A program made the position numbers and the translations under genes. Below the pieces are notes generated by a model, which made no database searches, was not told the DNA's origin, and saw only the letters and a program-made list of their open reading frames with translations. A stretch of 56,299 nucleotides of DNA from Companilactobacillus formosensis (GTDB lineage: Bacteria > Bacillota > Bacilli > Lactobacillales > Lactobacillaceae), in NCBI RefSeq assembly GCF_005405305.1, contig NZ_BJDU01000012.1:1-56299 (forward strand). The letters are read 5' to 3'. Shown here piece after piece: positions 54,045 through 56,299 of this stretch; the stretch's first letter is position 1, and each line of letters starts with the position of its first letter.

Positions 54045-55349
54045 ATGCAAAAACCATTAGCATATCGAATGCGCCCTACTAATATCGATGAAGTCGTCGG
54101 ACAACAACACTTAGTCGGACCACATAAAATCATTCGTCGAATGGTTGAAAGCAAAATGTTGTCCTCGATGATTCTTTATGGACCTCCGGGGATCGGTAAA
54201 ACTAGTATTGCCAGTGCTATTGCCGGCTCTACTAAATATGCCTTTCGCATGTTAAATGCAGCAACTGATACTAAAAAAGATTTACAAATCGTAGCTGAAG
54301 AAGCAAAAATGAGCGGTACGGTTGTTTTAATGCTTGATGAAATCCATCGTCTAGACAAAACGAAACAAGATTTTTTGTTGCCAATGTTGGAAAGTGGCTC
54401 GATAATTTTGATCGGTGCTACAACTGAAAATCCATATATCAATATAAGCCCTGCTATTCGCTCTAGAGTGCAAATTTTTGAATTAAAGCCACTTAATAGT
54501 GATGATCTAAAAAAAGCCGTTAAAAGAGCTTTAAACGACTCAGAGAAAGGTTTAGGAAAATACCATGTCCAGCTTGATGACAATGCACTTGAATTATTAG
54601 TTAGCTCGACAAACGGTGATTTAAGAAGTATTTTAAACGGACTGGAACTTTCAGTACTTTCGACAAAACCAGAAAAAGACGCTTCAATTCACATCGACTT
54701 ACAATCTATTGAAGAATCTGTTCAAAGAAAAGCTATTTCTTCAGATAAAGATGGCGATAGTCACTACGACGTTATGTCAGCCTTTCAAAAATCAATTCGT
54801 GGTAGTGATCCTGATGCAGCAATTCTTTATCTAGCTCGTCTATTAGAAGCCGGCGATTTAACTTCTGCTATTAGAAGGCTGATGGTCTGCGCTTATGAAG
54901 ATGTCGGATTGGCTAACCCTCAAGCATGTGCCCGAGCAGTTCAAGCTTGTCAGGTCGCACAAATGGTGGGATTACCTGAAGCTAGGATTCCCTTAGCAGA
55001 TGCCGTCATTGATTTGTGTCTTTGCCCTAAATCAAATTCGGGCATGGTCGCAATTGATTCTGCATTAGAAGATGTTCGTAGTGGCAAAGCCAATTCCATT
55101 CCTGACGATTTAAAAGATGCTCATTATTCTGGAGCCAAAAAATTGGGTCATGGAATTGAATATAAATATCCCCACAATTATCCAAACTCTTGGGTTGAAC
55201 AGCAATACTTGCCAAATAATTTGCGTAATCGTCACTATTATCAACCAAATGATACTGGTAAATATGAACAAGCTTTAAACCTCAGAATCCAACAAATACA
55301 ATCTTGGAAAAAGAATTCGAAACGGAGTCAGAATAATTATGATAATTAA
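54045..55349 (+). CDS. rarA: Replication-associated recombination protein RarA (MgsA)
   Basis: AAA+ ATPase of the clamp-loader family that acts at stalled replication forks, 434 aa. Walker A GPPGIGKT is at 46-53, Walker B is MLDEIHRLDK, sensor 1 is GATTENPY and the Arg finger is SRVQ. The C-terminal tetramerisation domain includes SGAKKLGHGIEYKYPHNY. The start is ATG 54045 after TAGGAGGAGCT; an in-frame ATG at 53991 would overlap the yktB start and has no ribosome-binding site. Confidence 0.95.
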   Translation: MQKPLAYRMRPTNIDEVVGQQHLVGPHKIIRRMVESKMLSSMILYGPPGIGKTSIASAIAGSTKYAFRMLNAATDTKKDLQIVAEEAKMSGTVVLMLDEIHRLDKTKQDFLLPMLESGSIILIGATTENPYINISPAIRSRVQIFELKPLNSDDLKKAVKRALNDSEKGLGKYHVQLDDNALELLVSSTNGDLRSILNGLELSVLSTKPEKDASIHIDLQSIEESVQRKAISSDKDGDSHYDVMSAFQKSIRGSDPDAAILYLARLLEAGDLTSAIRRLMVCAYEDVGLANPQACARAVQACQVAQMVGLPEARIPLADAVIDLCLCPKSNSGMVAIDSALEDVRSGKANSIPDDLKDAHYSGAKKLGHGIEYKYPHNYPNSWVEQQYLPNNLRNRHYYQPNDTGKYEQALNLRIQQIQSWKKNSKRSQNNYDN

Positions 55350-55617
55350 AATTTTAATGATCTTTTTTGTGATTTTTTTGTTAGCTTTAGCTTACATTCT
55401 TTGGTCACATAGTAGTGGAAAATTTTTAATTTATTCACCAGATGAAAATTTAACACTTAAAAACGTTATGCGCTATACGGCTGTACTACTGGTTTTAGTC
55501 GCTATTATGGGAATTGCCATTGCCTTTTTTGGAAGTCGTGAGGCAAACTTCATTACTCTATTACTAGGTAGTTTGATTGCGGCAGGATTTTCAATTTATT
55601 TAGCAAATATACGTTAA
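55339..55617 (+). CDS. Small membrane protein, possibly DUF3899-like
   Basis: 92 aa with three hydrophobic segments (about 2-22, 44-66 and 71-89). The loop between the first two contains HSSGKFLIYSPDENLTLKNV. It overlaps rarA by 11 bp, so it is in the same transcript. Similar short proteins follow rarA in lactobacilli. The family name is tentative and the function unknown. Confidence 0.7.
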   Translation: MIIKILMIFFVIFLLALAYILWSHSSGKFLIYSPDENLTLKNVMRYTAVLLVLVAIMGIAIAFFGSREANFITLLLGSLIAAGFSIYLANIR

Positions 55618-55704
55618 ATATCGTTGGATTACTGTATTTATTTCCCCAAATAAACTAAAATGAAATTATAAAAGCAGTAATATTACATTAACGGGGTGAT
55701 ACTT

Positions 55705-56178
55705 ATGTTACAACAATATAAAAACATTCTCGTACCAATTGATGGTTCATTCGAGGCAGAATTAGCATTTAAAAAAGCTGTCGAAGTAGCTAAGAGAAAT
55801 AAGGCTGCGATCCATTTAATCCACGTCATTGATACTAGAGCTTTCCAAAACGTTTCTAGCTTCGATTCAACAATGGTAGAACAAATTACTGAAAAAGCTA
55901 AGGAAACAGTTAAGAAATACGTTAAAACGGCTAAGGATGCTGGTTTAGACGAAATTGACTACAGTATTGAATATGGCTCACCAAAAGCTATCATCGCTAC
56001 TGACTTTCCAAAGAAGTTAGGTGTCGACTTGATCATGATCGGTGCTACTGGTCTTAACGCTATGGAAAGACTTCTCATTGGTTCAGTTACTGAATATGTA
56101 ACTAGAACTGCTGCATGTGATGTCTTAGTAGTCAGAACTGATCTAGATAATAAAACAATTCAAAAACCTAGAAAATAA
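55705..56178 (+). CDS. Universal stress protein, UspA family
   Basis: 157-aa single Usp domain: YKNILVPIDGSFEAELAFKKA at the N-terminus in the Rossmann-like fold, and the ATP-binding signature GATGLNAMERLLIGSVTEYV near the C-terminus, fitting G-2x-G-9x-G(S/T). It is therefore likely the ATP-binding type. The start is ATG 55705 after GGGGTGA; an upstream in-frame codon is unsupported. The IS at the right edge begins 22 bp after the stop, and no terminator is left between them. Confidence 0.9.
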   Translation: MLQQYKNILVPIDGSFEAELAFKKAVEVAKRNKAAIHLIHVIDTRAFQNVSSFDSTMVEQITEKAKETVKKYVKTAKDAGLDEIDYSIEYGSPKAIIATDFPKKLGVDLIMIGATGLNAMERLLIGSVTEYVTRTAACDVLVVRTDLDNKTIQKPRK

Positions 56179-56200
56179 TAAGCATTAAAAAAGAGGATCG

Positions 56201-56299
56201 GGGTCTAAGTCAAATCATGTTGGTAAGACCTTTTACTAAGAATCATGCCTTAATTGGTATGGTTCTTTTTCTTTACGCTCTTATAAGTTGAATACGCAT
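56201..56299 (-). mobile_element. 3' end of the same insertion sequence (right window edge)
   Basis: Exact reverse complement of positions 1-99. The element edge GGGTCT is at 56201, 22 bp after the universal stress protein stop, and the body continues to the right. The host base before it differs from the left copy, marking the true element boundary. Confidence 0.8.
56250..56297 (-). CDS. C-terminal fragment of IS transposase (partial)
   Basis: Same 15-residue tail (AYSTYKSVKKKNHTN) as at the left edge, read in from the right. With the left copy it shows that the two elements point toward each other. Coding status is inferred as for the left fragment. Confidence 0.4.
   Translation of the reverse strand, partial: AYSTYKSVKKKNHTN

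Overview
This 56.3-kb window is a core-chromosome segment of a low-GC lactic acid bacterium. Rod-shape genes (mreBCD, minCD), a D-lactate dehydrogenase of the Lactobacillus type, DUF1831 and DUF4044 proteins, RpoY, and T-box control of tRNA synthetases all point to Lactobacillaceae. A Companilactobacillus-like species is my best guess, but the genus is inference. Most genes lie on the minus strand. Both ends are the same 99-bp sequence in opposite orientation, the 3' edge of one insertion sequence. The window therefore looks like a contig that stops at two inverted IS copies.

Region 0.1-9.2 kb (minus): typA, an inositol monophosphatase-family gene and yktA, then the pyruvate dehydrogenase operon pdhABCD and ldhD. 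The last two handle competing fates of pyruvate. Region 9.4-13 kb (plus): peptide deformylase, rpoY-rnjA (RNA polymerase epsilon and RNase J1) and a lipid kinase. Region 13-21.2 kb (minus): recD2, a TPR protein and a histidine phosphatase, then an operon nudF, a small membrane protein, mtnN, cysteine desulfurase, DUF1831 and mnmA, which covers sulfur transfer to tRNA and nucleotide housekeeping.

Region 21.4-37.6 kb (minus) is the division and cell-wall (dcw) cluster: mraZ, rsmH, ftsL, a PASTA-type PBP, mraY, murD, murG, ftsQ, ftsA, ftsZ, sepF, ylmG, ylmH and divIVA. It runs without a gap into an ileS T-box leader, ileS and a cold-shock-like gene. Divergent from mraZ is a 38-codon DUF4044 gene. 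Region 38-44.7 kb (minus): thiT under a TPP riboswitch, the mreBCD-minCD operon, radC and folC. Region 44.7-52.1 kb (minus): valS behind a T-box, four 59-bp tandem repeats in its leader, thiI with its own cysteine desulfurase, and ezrA. Region 52.2-56.2 kb: rpsD with a structured leader, a small membrane-protein gene, yktB, rarA, a small membrane protein and a universal stress protein.

No prophage, CRISPR array, defence island or other clearly new multi-gene system is visible; the gene content is ordinary. The less ordinary material is in non-coding DNA: the hairpin-bearing tandem repeats before valS, a possible pseudoknot before rpsD, a T-box starting directly after the divIVA stop codon, a riboswitch that appears to receive transcripts from the min operon, and the inverted IS ends.
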